Shown in pieces: positions 10,530 through 22,300 of a stretch of DNA of 64,000 nt. The stretch's first letter is position 1, and each line of letters opens with the position of its first letter. The position numbers and the translations under genes are program-made. The DNA lies in the NCBI RefSeq assembly GCF_000204055.1, contig NW_006768774.1, positions 512,612 through 576,611 of the forward strand, read 5' to 3'. This DNA is from Melampsora larici-populina 98AG31 (lineage: Eukaryota; Basidiomycota; Pucciniomycetes; Pucciniales; Melampsoraceae). The notes under the pieces were generated by a model that saw nothing but the letters and a program-made list of their open reading frames with translations, was not told the origin of the DNA and did not search any database.

Positions 10530-12690
10530 AGAACTTTGGATGCTAATATAACAGTGTTGCAGGGGAGCCACATCAAAGTGGTATTATGAAACTCTATCTG
10601 AAATCTCATTTTGTCATCTGGGGAAACTCCAAACACCATTTACACCACATCCTCAGGGTGTTTGGAGGGTGTTTGGAGTGTCACAGCAAATTAGGGGGTG
10701 GGTATTTGAGGCTTTGGATGCTAATATAACACTTTTGCAGGAGGGCCACATCAAAGTGGTATTATAAGAGTCCATCTGAAATCCAATTTTGTCATCTGGG
10801 GGAACTCCAAACACCATTTATACCACATCTTCAGGGTGTTTGGAGGGTGTTTGGAGTGTCACAGCAAATTAGGGGGTGGGTCTTTGAGGCTTTGGATGCT
10901 AATATCACAGTGTTGCAGGGGGGCCACATCAAAGTGGTCTTATGAGACTCTATCTGAAATCCAATTTTGTCATCTGGGGGAACTCCAAACACCATTTATA
11001 CCACATCTTCAGGGTGTTTGGAGGGTGTTTGGAGTGTCATAACAAATTAGGGGGTGGGTGTTTGAGGCTTTGGATGCTAATATAACACTTTTGCAGGAGG
11101 GCCACATCAAAGTGGTATTATAAGACTCTATCTGAAATCCAATTTTGTCATCTGGGGGAACTCCAAACACCATTTATACCACATCTTCAGGGTGTTTGGA
11201 AGATGATTGGAGTGTCTTAGCAAATTAGGGGGTGGCAAATTACAGGTTTGGTTGCCATTATCACAAATTTGAGGTTCAGAGTAGTCAAAGTTGTATTATA
11301 AGACTCAATCTGAATTTCAATTTTGTCATCTGGGGGGGCTGAACAGGCCCAAATTGAGACATCTTCAATGTGATTGGGGTATATTTTCATTTGGGATGTG
11401 AGGGTCAGACCTGCTGAAATAAGGATTTGGCTGCCATTTTGATGGTGAAGAGTTGGAGATGAGCCAAAAGTGTATTATGAAACTCTATCTGAAATTCCAT
11501 TTTGTCATCTGGGGGGGCCCAAAACACAGTTTGGCTTACTTTTAAAGGTTGTCTGACCTGTTACCATTTCCAAAATCTGATGAAAAACCATTGTGGACAA
11601 GGAAATTCACCAAACACGCAAAATTGGTTTCATGAAGCAATTTTCACCACAAATTTTCATGCTCAGGCCAAGGATGTAAGCAAAACTGTGTTTTGGCCCC
11701 CCCAGATGACAAAATGGAATTTCAGATAGAGTTTCATAATACACTTTTGGCTCATCTCAAACCCTTCACCATCAAAATGGCAGCCAAACCCTTATTTCAG
11801 CAGGTCTGACCCTCACATCCCAAATGAAAATATACCCCAATCACATTGAAGATGTCTCAATTTGGGCCTGTTCAGCCTCCCCAGATGACAAAATTGAAAT
11901 TCAGATTGAGTCTTATTATACAACTTTGACTACTCTGAACCTCAAATTTGTGATAATGGAAACCAAACCCGTAATTTGCCACCCCCTAATTTGCTAAGAC
12001 ACTCCAATCATCCTCCAAACGCCCTGAAGATGTGGTATAAATGGTGTTTGGAGTTCCCCCAGATGACAAAATTGGATTTCAGATAGAGTTTCATAATACC
12101 ACTTTGATGTGGCTCCCCTGCAACACTGTTATATTAGCATCCAAAGCCTCAAAGATCCACCCCCTAAGTTGCTGTGACACTCCAAACACCCTCCAAACAC
12201 CCTGAAGATGTGGTATAAATGGTGTTTGGAGTTCCCCCAGATGACAAAATTGGATTTCAGATAGAGTTTCATAATACCACTTTGACTACTCTGAACCTCA
12301 AATTTGGGATAATGGCAACCAAACACATAATTTCCCACCCCCTAATTTGCTATGACACTCCAAACACCCTCCAAACACCCTGAGGATGTGGTATAAATAA
12401 TGTTTGGAGTTCCCCCAGATGACAAAATTGGATTTCAGATAGAGTCTCATAATACCACTTTGATGTGGCTCCCCTGCAACACTGTTATATTAGCATCCAA
12501 AGCCTCAAAGACCCACCCCCTAATTTGCTATGACACTCCAAACACCCTCCAAACACCCTGAAGATGTGGTATAAATGGTGTTTGGAGTTCCCCCAGATGA
12601 CAAAATTGGATTTCAGATAGACTTTTATAATACCACTTTGATGTGGCTCCAACACAAAGGCGTATTACTGGCATCCAATGGTCCAATTAC
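10530..12690. repeat. inverted array of 178-bp repeats (foldback structure)
   Basis: In the left arm GCCACATCAAAGTGGT occurs at 10567, 10745, 10923 and 11101, exactly 178 bp apart. In the right arm the reverse complement recurs with the same phase (ends near 12113, 12469 and 12647; 178-bp multiples). A variant unit (TTTGACTACTCTGAACCTCA) is found in both arms (about 11250-11310 and 11920-11945) and again at 12280, so units were shuffled. Arms meet at a unique ~150-bp centre near 11530-11690. Each unit carries TTTGTCATCTGGGGG and a doubled GGTGTTTGGAG motif. Short ORFs across it are repeat by-products. I cannot define a target duplication. Confidence 0.85.
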
Positions 12691-13634
12691 CATCCACCCC
12701 ATAACCTCACATCCGCAATGAAAACTCATATAATAAGATTTGAATTGACATGAAACCAATCAAATATGACTCAAATGTATGACATGGAGTCTACAACATG
12801 TAAGGAGTGCATTAAATCCACGTGTAGTTCAACCATTGAGCTAAAACTATAGTCAATGGTTGAGTTGAAATTATATATACAATGGACTACTGTCATGGCC
12901 TGTCATTAGTATGACAGACCTGTGTATCATTTGTTCCACTGACTGTCCCATTGTTGGACTACAGCTACACGTTGTCGACAACATCATCTTGACCGAAGGA
13001 ATGTGCACTTAAATCCTATTGAATTGGACAATAGGAGTTAAGACCCATCTTATGTGGGAATCTCGCAATATAACCAATCCCTAAACTGACAAGTAAGGAT
13101 TGGATGGACAAGATACTGTTGGGGCCCAGGTGAGAGTTTGGCAAACAACCATTTTGAAATCAAGATTCTCGAACAATCTACAGTTAAACTTCCATAGTTT
13201 CCTGTAGATTGTCACCACCTGCCCAGGAAGCTTATTGAGTGGCATGTCAGCCAACCTGATCGTGAGATAGACACAATATGTACCTTTGACATCCCAAAAG
13301 GTTATTTCAAATTTCGACAGATGACAGTCCAATAACAATAATACACACAATTGTGTATTATTTTGGTCAGCATGAACGCACAACGGCCCAACTGAAATAA
13401 ATCAAACAAGAAATCCAACACAATGTTTCAATTTAAACTGAGCTATCAAGAAACACAGATCTTAGTAGCTTTGATCTAGAATTTCATACAATGTAAACAA
13501 AGAAAAAATAGACTAATGTGCTATAAGTCTTTAAGGCAAACATCCTTAGTAGCATGTATCATGTCATGTTCTGATGTCTTGGAGTATACAATATGAAGCA
13601 AGAAAACTACTATATCAATAGACTAAAAACTTAA
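12691..13634. other. intergenic, no gene seen
   Basis: Region between the 178-bp array and the stop codon of the OTU gene. A 100-codon minus-strand ORF (13081-13383) has no recognisable motif. A short inverted repeat GTTCAACCATTGA lies near 12826-12866. Confidence 0.5.
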
Positions 13635-16394
13635 TCAGTCACTATCACCATCTTTGTTATCACCCTTATCAGATTCTCGGGAAGAGTCATCATCTTCCTC
13701 AATGTCAACTAGAATGCGTCGGGTTTCCGAATTATCTGAGGACTGTTGAGCAATCCATGCCCGTTGCCATTTCAGATTCATGAAGAGTATGATTTTGTTT
13801 TCGTAGAACGTGCCCCAACGCTCGGCCTCTCCCCATCGTACATCTTTCCAATCTGGATGAAGGAAGGGGATTGGTAGGTGGTCATTCCAAATGAGATCGA
13901 GAGATATAAAGTGATTCTTGTTGATGAAACCCAAGACAATCGTTTGACCGGAAGTATACCTGAGCTTAGGATCAGGAGATACGAAACAAGGTGGGATAAA
14001 TTTGGAGTTGGCATCGGATGGGCTGTAAAAGATGACCGGCAGGTTATAAGTGTTAGCTATGATGTAACCACCCATGGGCATGGGGAACCATTCGCTTGGT
14101 TTGGCAGTCGGTTCGGTAGAGTCCAGTATGGAGGCAATACTTGCAAAATCGAAGTCACTTGAAAACTTAGGTATGTTTTCAGTGTACCAGTTTGTCATCT
14201 CATGTAGATGACGGGCAAGCTCCGCTCGAACAGCTTGGGCTTCATCAGGCGACCGTCCAAGTGAGACTGCCACAGACGAGAAAGCGCAAAGGCCATCTTG
14301 ACGCACATTGGTAGCCATCTTGATGGAGGGTAAAATGTATCGCGGAAGCGTTTCCACAAATGGCCATTGCTGAAACGGAACGTTGTAATGGGTATCAGTA
14401 TGTGAGATCATACATATATGGTCAGCAATCTGTAATCACCTTTAGAACCTCCTTCTCAATCTCTTCGTCTTCCTCCATTTGTTCGGGGCTTGGCACATAT
14501 TGACACTTCGATGCAGAAGGAGATCAGAGTACTATTGTTAAATCATTGAAATGTCTAAGTACTCACTTTTAGTTTTGCCATGCTCCTGCTCGTCTTGGTC
14601 GTTGAAGTAGTAGACCTGATATCAGGTTCCCGATCCAGGACAATGGAAGTGGAAGTAGTCGCCAGTGAATCTTGGGGTTCTGATATTGGTGTGGCACCTG
14701 AGTTGGCTGCAATTGGAGTGGGAGATTGTGATGCACTGACCTACCCGAGAAAGAATGACTTTGGTTAGTGTACTACTTCACTTGAAAATATAGATTATGG
14801 ACATACTACTTCTTTCAAAACTGGATTGAGGCGCGTAGAGGATCTCAGTGCAATTTGTGGGGTTTCTTTACCTTTGCCTTTGCGACCTCTGCTGGCCTTT
14901 GATGCGAGAGCAGGAACAGGTGTTGGATCGGGGTTTGCTGGTGGTTCAACATCGCCGTTTGGTTCCAAATTGACGCTATCATCATCCTCGTCGATTGCGA
15001 CCCACCCCTTTGGCATCTTGCGTTTTTTTGGTTTGGGTACTGAGAGTGAGGTTGACGAGTGAGGAGAGATGAGCGTGGTATCAATGCTGGTTTTGTTGGT
15101 CTTGGTGTTGGTGTTTTTACGTTTGCGACCACAACCTCGCTTGATAGGTGCCGGAGCTTGTTGAAGTACAGGACCCAAATCTAGAGCAGGATCTGGATTA
15201 GGTATTGGATTGTCTGAAGTGGCTCTCGGATTGGTGTGAGTTTCCTTTGGGAGCTCTGGCTGATTGTTTTTGGCATTTGAATCATATGGGTCGAAGGCAG
15301 GCAGGTCTTCCGAGGTAGGTTCTACATTGACCAAAAGTGAGCAATCAAGAAATCACAATAATCTTAGAGGAAAGGAACATACCTTGTTCTTTCGAAGTAA
15401 CTCCGAGATTATGATATACACCTTGATCGTCATCAGCCATGATTTTCTCGATATTGGTTTGATTGATGGCTTCTAGTAAAGCTTGATCGGCGTCGGCATT
15501 TGCTTGCTCATTGTTCGATGGAGTTGGGTCTTTAGCAGTCGTAGTCGTAGGCGCTTCAGAGATATTAGTAGTCGCTTCATCGATGTGGGAAGGAGGATCA
15601 TGAGATTGAGCAGGTGTGGGACTAGCCACCTTCACCGGATGGAATGTTGACGGTGAAAGTGGGGTTACAAACTTGTCCAAAGGACTCAGATGAGTGATCG
15701 GGCTTTTAAGTGGTCTAGTGGTTGAATTTTTCATTTGAAGTTGTGTTGAAACTGGAATATCCAGAGTTTTCGAGGAGGTAGCGAGTGAGTGTGAAAGAGG
15801 GTTGATCAAAGCAGGTGTTTCGAGGTCCTTGGCAAACTCGCAGTCACGTAGAAAACGGGTGATGAGACATGTTTGGGTATGGGTTGAGAGCCTTTGCATG
15901 GCATCGAGTAACTCTTGATATCGATTTGAAAGGTACCCAGGTTGGTGAGGTGGAGCAGAGATGTGAACGATTGGTTCGGGTGCTTGAGGTTGAGTTGGAA
16001 TGATCACTGGAATCAATTCAATCGTATTTTGTGTTGCATGGTTATGCGTCGCATTCTCTATGTCGAGGTAGACCCGCCTTGAACGCCGTAGGTTGCGGAC
16101 TGTCACACGAAAAGGACAAGTCTTGAGGTTTGTTGATGGTGATTTGCCCTCTTTGGCTTCGTTCTTCGCTTTCGTGGGGTGTCGATGATCACCTAGGAAG
16201 CATTTGTAGTAGATTGATGTTGTTCGGGTGTCGCGTGTGGTAATGGTAAATCCATGAGCGGCTGCGTAGGAGTCGAGGTATGCTTTCATCGTTACTCGAT
16301 CAGGATAAATCAGGTCATCTCGAGGGGGAGGAGGAGAAGGGAATTGGGAAGTTGATTCAATTTGTCCAGTCTCTGGATTCGGAGGGTCGTCCAT
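13635..16394 (-). CDS. FAR1/GCM-like zinc domain fused to OTU-type cysteine protease, KDZ cargo
   Basis: Five exons (16394-15383, 15321-14807, 14740-14567, 14505-14440, 14369-13635) with GT-AG borders sum to an open frame of 833 aa from an ATG at 16392-16394. Residues about 35-120 resemble the FAR1/WRKY-GCM1 fold of transposase-derived DNA-binding proteins, with putative zinc ligands C65, C93, H117 and H119 (YYKCFLGD, KTCPFRV, THNH). Residues ~220-590 are low-complexity, P/S/T-rich and basic, with an AT-hook-like KRGCGRKRK. The C-terminal ~245 residues fit an OTU protease: QDGLCAFSS (putative D614 and C617), a VRAEL helix, and NHFISL (H742). OTU enzymes cleave ubiquitin or ubiquitin-like chains; substrate here is unknown. 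The tail is acidic. It lies back to back with the transposase gene. OTU call moderate, zinc-domain call tentative. Confidence 0.75.
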
Positions 16395-17557
16395 GGTTGG
16401 AATGATATGTGTGTGAAGAAAAGTATATGGTTGATTTGTGAAGGGTGAACAGTGAAAGCCGATTGATCGGGTTTGACTGTCAGTTATGGGTTTATGGGGT
16501 TATGTATTGGTGTTTGGATATTCTTAGGGGTATTATTACGTATTTAGTGCATAGAAATATGAAAGATGTGTGAAAGACATCTGTTTATGAGGGGGTAAAT
16601 CGGTGTATGGAGTGAAGATGGACTTCCCACCAAAAAACAAAGTAGGGGAGTGAAACTTGATGGAAAGTGTGTGAAAATGCATACTTGATGCTCCGGATGA
16701 TGTGTGTAGGTGCACGCTAAGTGCATCCTGACCAGCTCACATGATGCCCCAGATGTTGTGTGTAGGTGCACTGGTGTTGGAGCATGACCAATACTTGATG
16801 CTCCGGATAATGTGTGTAGATGCACGGGTGTGAGAGCATGACCACGGGTCGGACCAAGTGCATCCTGACAAGCGCACTTGATGCTCCACATGTTGTGTGT
16901 AGGTGCACCGGTGTTGGAGCATGTGCTCCGGATAATGTGTGTAGATGCACGGGTGTGAGAGCATGACCAGGAGCAGTACATGCTCTTTTATTGATCCATA
17001 AACAAATCATCTTCTTTTAACGTAGTCTTTCTTTTAATATTTAATTATACTCAGGAAACCTCACCTCCTTTTCATCAGAATTATTGTTCAGGCAAAAGTA
17101 CTGGATGTACCCAAGTAACTTACCTAAATGGGTTTCTCTAGCTGGAGTGGCTTGGTTTGATTCATCTCGATAAGTGTAATGAATCACTGTATGTAATTCA
17201 GACTGCTAGTCAGTGATCGCAAAGGGACTGGAGCTACTGCTTTTGAACATGGAAAGCATCAAGGGAGGTGGTGGGAGGTGAAAAAAGTCGCAAGGTATTT
17301 CAAGGACTTACCTAAAAGGTAAAAAGACGTGGCACGTCAAACTTGTAAGCTTGGTGACCATCATCAACTCAATTGATTGTAGGTACTTTCCAACAACTTT
17401 CCTACGGCTAATCAAAGCCCAACCGACCAAAAGAGGCAATTATAAAAAAATAATGTGCAAATGATACACATAACTAGCTGGGGATTGCTATTCATCTTGC
17501 GCTAGGTACCCCTCATCGTTGTCTGCTTCAATTTTTGACTTTTACTCACCAATCCAC
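16395..17557. promoter_or_regulatory. divergent intergenic region between OTU and transposase genes
   Basis: This ~1.16-kb region separates the two divergently transcribed genes and must contain both promoters. It includes the minisatellite at 16680-16980. The stretch AATTATAAAAAAATAATG near 17440-17455 could serve as a TATA-like element about 110 bp before the transposase ATG. That assignment is weak. Confidence 0.35.
16680..16980. repeat. minisatellite with TGATGCTCCGGATAATGTGTG-type units
   Basis: Units of about 60-70 bp carry a TGATGCTCC core, TGTGTGTAGRTGCAC and GAGCATGACC, in roughly five imperfect copies (starts near 16686, 16741, 16796, 16880 and 16924). ORFs running through it on the minus strand consist of the repeat translated and are not genes. 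Confidence 0.8.
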
Positions 17558-20500
17558 ATGGCCCCTCGTAATCGAACCAACCTTTCGCGTCCAACAAATC
17601 GACTGAAGAAACCTAGGAACGAAGCGAGTCAATCTGCTCAAGAGTTGTCTGAATGGGATGATAATGAAGAAAAGTGGTGTGCAAAAGAATGTGACCTGCT
17701 CAGCCGTGCACTCACCCAGCCGGAACCAGCTACAAACAACCCCTGGCCCAATGAGATTGAGGGTGATCAATTTATTGGCGGTAACGACGGGTATTATGAC
17801 TTTGATGACGATGCTCACACACCGCCTCATGAGTCATCAGATTCAGGAGCAGAATCTGATGATTCTGTGCACTCACTTGCTTCCGATACTGACGTTGGTG
17901 TCGTGGGTGCTCGGATAGCGGGGGAATACAACCGTCGGCGTCGAATACGAGAGGAAAGGCAATGGGAGGAGGTCCTTGAACCAATGTTCAAAGTCTTCAT
18001 GCTATGCAAACTCCTCACATTCAATTGGAGTCAATCTGAGACTTGGAATTTTGACAATAAAGATCAATGTCGATGCTCGGTGGCAAAGATACGAATCCGG
18101 AACCTGGATTTTGTTGATATATTGAGTGAGAGTCTACAGGATTTTAATCATCTGATTCTAAGGAATAAATTAACACTCTCTACTTACTTCGACAGCACAT
18201 ACAACACAAGCCGTAAAATTCTGCTCCTGTCAGCCAGACCAAGTCCGGCTGATTCAACTGGGCTACATCGGCGGTTCGCCAGCTCTGCCAGAAATTGCAT
18301 TCTCTTTACGGCTGTTACGGCTACATGATGCTCTCTGGAGGTTTTGTTGTCTCCGTACACATCCTTTTGCTCAAGCACTAGAGTATTTTCACCGGGCAGC
18401 TCTTCGATTTGTAGATGATGTGACTAAGAAGGTATGTAGAGAGTAGACTTGATGTTTGAATCTCTAGTAAAAACTGATAGTCAAAATTGTCAGCCCCAGA
18501 GATGGGGCAGACTTTTTTCCTGTGCGGTAGACGCATATAGACGATTACTCCAGATGAAAGAAGATCTTGAGTGCCGGGCAATGCAACTGTCGAAGAAGGA
18601 AAAGTTAGGAGGCAATTGCCCACGCTGTTTTGGCGAGAATGTATATCCTAAAAGAGAAGGGGAACCTCACTATGTAGTATGCATCGACGGTAATTTCCAA
18701 CAAAGACGACATAAATCGGCAAGTGTTGAGCACAGCGAAATTGAAATCCGCTACCCAAAATTATTTCTCCATCCCAACCAGGTCAAACAGTGGGAAAATA
18801 CACATCCTGGCGCTTCAGATGATGCACCGGTAAGTCAACCTTCTGTAGATATATATTCATTGAAGGTGATAGCCACTAAAATCACATATCATTTAGGATC
18901 CTTGCACGCAGATGCACACTGCTGCTAATGATTCGAGGAGTGCATCAACATGGCGTGCCTGTGATGACACAGGCCTTTTGGTCATGGTTTGTCGTCACGA
19001 CCATGCATTAGCCTTTGTAAACATTGTACAAAGTGGTGAGAAGTATGCTCGCACATCTCTCTTTTTCATGATTATATCAAGAAAGTCTAATTTTTATGTC
19101 TCTCTAGATCATATTTTGCGCATTCCCTGATTGGTTGGTTCCTCCAGCAGTTGGATGAGGAGGACTCTAAGGTTGCCTTACTCTACGATATTGGATGTAA
19201 CATCGAGAAAGGCCTTATTAGAGTTAAGTATATTGATTGCCATTAAATATCAATTCGGCCTTTTTTTACTGATGGTAAATTTTGAACACATTGTAGCACA
19301 ACCTTTTCAAAGTGGAAAGAAGTAAAGCACGCTTCAAATTTGGTACAAGCGTGTTCCACGCATATGTACACAGCTGGAGTTGCCAGCTGGATTACAACCC
19401 CAGATTAAATATTGGATGGGGGTTGTCCGATGGAGAGGGTTGTGAACGGTGTTGGTGTAAGCTCTGTAAATTGGTTGCAGGTCTACGTTATTCTACAAAG
19501 CAGCATCGAATAGATGCACTGGATCACAAAGCTGCACACAAAAACCAAGTCTTGCGTATAAACTCTGGTGGGAAATCAGTCCTTGTCTATCCTATCTTGA
19601 TTCACAATTCCAACATCCGCTGTTTTGTTTCCAGCTGCTTCCGCCTATAACAAATTAGGAATAGCGGAGAAAACCCGAGGGGAAAAGCTACAGATTCTTG
19701 TTGAGCTCGAGACAAAACGTGGATATTCCCACAACTATTTTGCTGATCAATGGGCTCGTCAAAAAAGAATACAGGCAGAAGTCATGAATGATACCAACAC
19801 AAATCAGCTGAAGCTACAACTTGAGGACTTGATTGAGCATGAAGAGGATCTGAGAGAGATCAAGTACGTACCTTTTTGCTATCTCGTTATTATGAGTGGC
19901 TGCTAATTGGTATAAGCTTCAGGGAGAAAATGGACAACCTACGCCGCAAGCAACGCAGAACAGCAGCTGAAAATCGTACACTGGCAAGCTTGCCAGGACA
20001 TATTGCATTTTTGGAAGAAGAAGTTGAGAGAATTTCATTAGAACTTGGTGGCGACAAGTTCAGACACATACCCAAGTCCAAAGGTAAGACAATGTTTTAG
20101 TATGTTATGTTGATCATTTATATGTTGACTTTCCTTAAATGTACGTAATAGATCCACGGGGGTGTTTATTGATACAGATAAGGGTGGCAAAGGCAAAAGT
20201 ATATGAGGCAAAGGTCGGAATTATTGAATTAGCAAAAAAATGGGAGGCAGGTAAGTTTGTCGGGGGTACAAAACTGATGAGAATGAAAGCTGAAGTCTTT
20301 TCTCACCGTTTTATGTAGGCACAACACAGCAGCAACGTATGAAGGCTGTGATGACTACAAAACAGACAATCTTTCGAACGAAGTGGAAGACCTTTCATGA
20401 TCTTGTTGTAAAGTACAACCTTTTGTATCCAGACGAAACCCCGCTGATCAACTTTACGCTGGAGGAAGCAAAATCGTTGACTCTGGATGACGCCTTCTGG

Positions 20501-21057
20501 AACTTTGGGCATCTCACGCATCCAGATGAAAATTGGGCGGTGGATGCAGACACCCAGAAGGGCATTCAAGCTTATTTGTTGTATTGCCGGTGCGAAGAGG
20601 AACTGAGGCGGATTGCACATGAGGTACGACAGATGTTTAGATGGTCTCTGGAAACGGACACCAAAATACAAAAGGTGTTCATGCTTGCACAGTCAGGTTA
20701 GCCTTTCTTTGGATGATACTTGATTGTTCTTTCTGTTACACTGAATTTGACTATACTTCTTTATTTTTTGTATACTCAGGATGGGACCCAACCGCCATGG
20801 TTCTTCCAATAGAATTAGTGCAGGGCAGCAAGGCATCTCGGATTGTTAACAAGACAAATTGGGAGGAGTGCAGCGATACCTTGGAGTCTTTATATCATGG
20901 GCTCTTTCTTGATCATGCCCGTCTGATCTTTAGATGGGACACCTACCTAGTGTCCCTTCTGCACAACACTCGGCAATATTCTGAAGCCAGTATTGCCGAA
21001 GACCAAGTTTTGGAGGCTCAGTGGAAGAACATGCTACATACCACTCTTAATGGATGA
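17558..21057 (+). CDS. KDZ transposase (CxC1 type), apparently intact
   Basis: Eleven exons (17558-18125, 18196-18431, 18494-18829, 18897-19042, 19108-19222, 19297-19567, 19635-19863, 19923-20083, 20152-20250, 20319-20696, 20780-21057) with GT-AG introns give an open frame of 938 aa. The start is the ATG of MAPRNRTN; the open frame extends upstream only to a TTG. The N-terminal cysteine cluster (CRC, then FCSCQPDQVRLIQLGYIGG, about residues 180-220) is CxC1-like. The RNase H-fold core shows CIDGNFQ (D333), FVNIVQSGEKSYF, LLYDIGCNIEKG (D456), GTSVFHAYVHSWSCQ and LSDGEGCER (E514), a plausible DDE triad. A basic, coiled-coil-like C-terminal half follows. The enzyme should excise and integrate the surrounding element. 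No premature stop found when exons are joined. Two intron borders (near 19567 and 20152) were chosen to keep the frame. Confidence 0.93.
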
Positions 21058-21571
21058 TTATTTAAGATTTCTGTTTCAACATTAACAATTACATTTGTTG
21101 GAAAACAATGAGAATGGTGGAATAGTATTGCCTGACTGACAACGGTGTGTGATATATAGGAAAAGTGAGAGAAGTCAGATTTCTGCTTTTTATGTTTAAT
21201 GGTTGAGGACGCAGAAAGAGTGTTGAAGGGAGGGGCAGATGAACCCAGATGAGACTGCCCCTCAAAGTCTTACCATATGTATTAGCCCTGAGCGAGTAAA
21301 AGCTGTGTGAGAGAAGAGGGGTCAGATGAGGCCAGATGAGAGTTCCCCCGAGTTGTTGCACGTGGATATCGCTATGTATCTGAAGTCTCCATGTAGAATG
21401 GTGTTCGGAATGTATGGGGTAAGTCAGATTATGAATCAGTTGGACTTGTATGTACGACTACGTACAGTGCTCGGTAAACAAAAACAGACTCATCTGGGAC
21501 TTGTATGTACGGTGCTCGGTAAACAAATGCAGACTCATCTGCTGAAGCTGCGGTGTCAACTGGTTGATGAA
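21058..21571. repeat. 3' region of the transposase and right subterminal CAGATG cluster
   Basis: CAGATGA/CATCTG words occur near 21233, 21245, 21322, 21333, 21490, 21534 and 21581, mirroring the left subterminal cluster. A second small repeat (GGACTTGTATGTACG ... GCTCGGTAAACAAA, about 21440-21530) is duplicated once. No gene is present. Confidence 0.7.
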
Positions 21572-21976
21572 TGTGTGGCCAGATGAATCTGAGAAGTTGG
21601 TTTGAAAAAATACACAGGCCAGAGTCCAGTCGGCTGCCAGACTCAGTCAGATGAATCTAGGCTTAGCCAGATTTGGTCAGATGAGCCAGATTGTGAGCTT
21701 GAGCGCGTTTATCCCTCTTAGAGGTGTCTGATGACAGTGAGATGGGCTAAAATTTTCTGAATACATCCCAATGGGTGTTCAGAACATAGAAAAAGTCATA
21801 TGATATCATAACTTGATGAGGTAAATTTGTGGAAACTTGGAAGCTATTTTCGAAAAATTTTCTCAGACTACTCTGGCAGCTCTGGCCTCATCTGCGACCC
21901 GATTTTGGGATACTATCCCATGATAATGCACGCATTATCTTCGGTTCGGGGCCGAGTAATCTAGGGGCCACAGGTG
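21572..21976 (-). repeat. right terminal inverted repeat of the KDZ element
   Basis: Reverse complement of 1340-1744 over 405 bp with about three mismatches by eye. It ends ...GGGGCCACAGGTG and is followed immediately by CCCAATAC, the second copy of the target duplication. Confidence 0.95.
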
Positions 21977-21984
21977 CCCAATAC
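21977..21984. repeat. right target-site duplication of the KDZ element
   Basis: CCCAATAC, identical to 1332-1339. Confidence 0.93.
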
Positions 21985-22300
21985 TGCCCTGGTGTAGTTT
22001 TTAACAGGTGTTGCCAAGCCAATGTTGACAGACTCGTGAGGCGCTTATTTTTTGGTGGTGTTGGTTGTGGTTTAAGCAGAGCTACCAGGGGATGCAGTTG
22101 CAGATTTCTCAAACTTGACCTCTTCTAACTGAGATAAGAGTTTTTCTAAGACCAAGTCTCAAGATTGAAGGTTTGCTTCAAACTGCTGACTTTGAGCTGC
22201 AAGCTCCTGAGATATGGCAGACTGGATATCAGATAGGGGAGCAGCGGTGATAGAAAATTGCTGGGATTGATTGGGATTATTGAGGGGAGCTAAAGACATA
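21985..22300 (-). pseudogene. degraded gag-like N-terminus, cut by the KDZ insertion
   Basis: On the minus strand an ATG near 22300 opens MSLAPLNNPNQSQQF, followed by glutamine- and glutamate-rich sequence (SQELAAQSQQFEANLQS, LSQLEEVKFEKS) with several stops. This resembles the N-terminus of a retrotransposon Gag, supported mainly by the LTR-like sequence just upstream. The KDZ target site lies within it. Frame does not remain open into the left flank. Tentative. Confidence 0.35.

Larger units (their letters stand above)
1340..21976 (+). mobile_element. complete ~20.6-kb KDZ DNA transposon with cargo genes
   Basis: The element is delimited by near-identical 405-bp inverted repeats (1340-1744 and 21572-21976) and an 8-bp direct duplication. 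Ends start CACCTGTGGCCCC. It encodes a plus-strand KDZ transposase (17558-21057) and, on the opposite strand, three cargo genes: an unknown gene (2917-5003), a TET/JBP-like dioxygenase (7477-8963) and a FAR1-like/OTU protein (13635-16394). CATCTG-type motifs crowd both subterminal regions and are candidate transposase-binding sites. KDZ elements carrying TET/JBP genes are known from basidiomycetes (Iyer and colleagues). By eye the two repeats differ at about three positions and the transposase reads open through all exons, so insertion looks recent and autonomous mobility is plausible, which is inference. Confidence 0.94.

Noticed and set aside
10836..12338. ORFs such as MFGGCLECHSKLGGGSL
   Set aside because: They are translations of the 178-bp repeat and recur once per unit on either strand.
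12810..12870. tRNA-like A box (TAGCTCAATGG on the minus strand)
   Set aside because: No matching B box or cloverleaf downstream; the words belong to a short inverted repeat.
16544..17010. Cysteine- and histidine-rich minus-strand ORFs that look like a secreted repeat protein
   Set aside because: They arise in all frames from the minisatellite and have no start context or intron structure.
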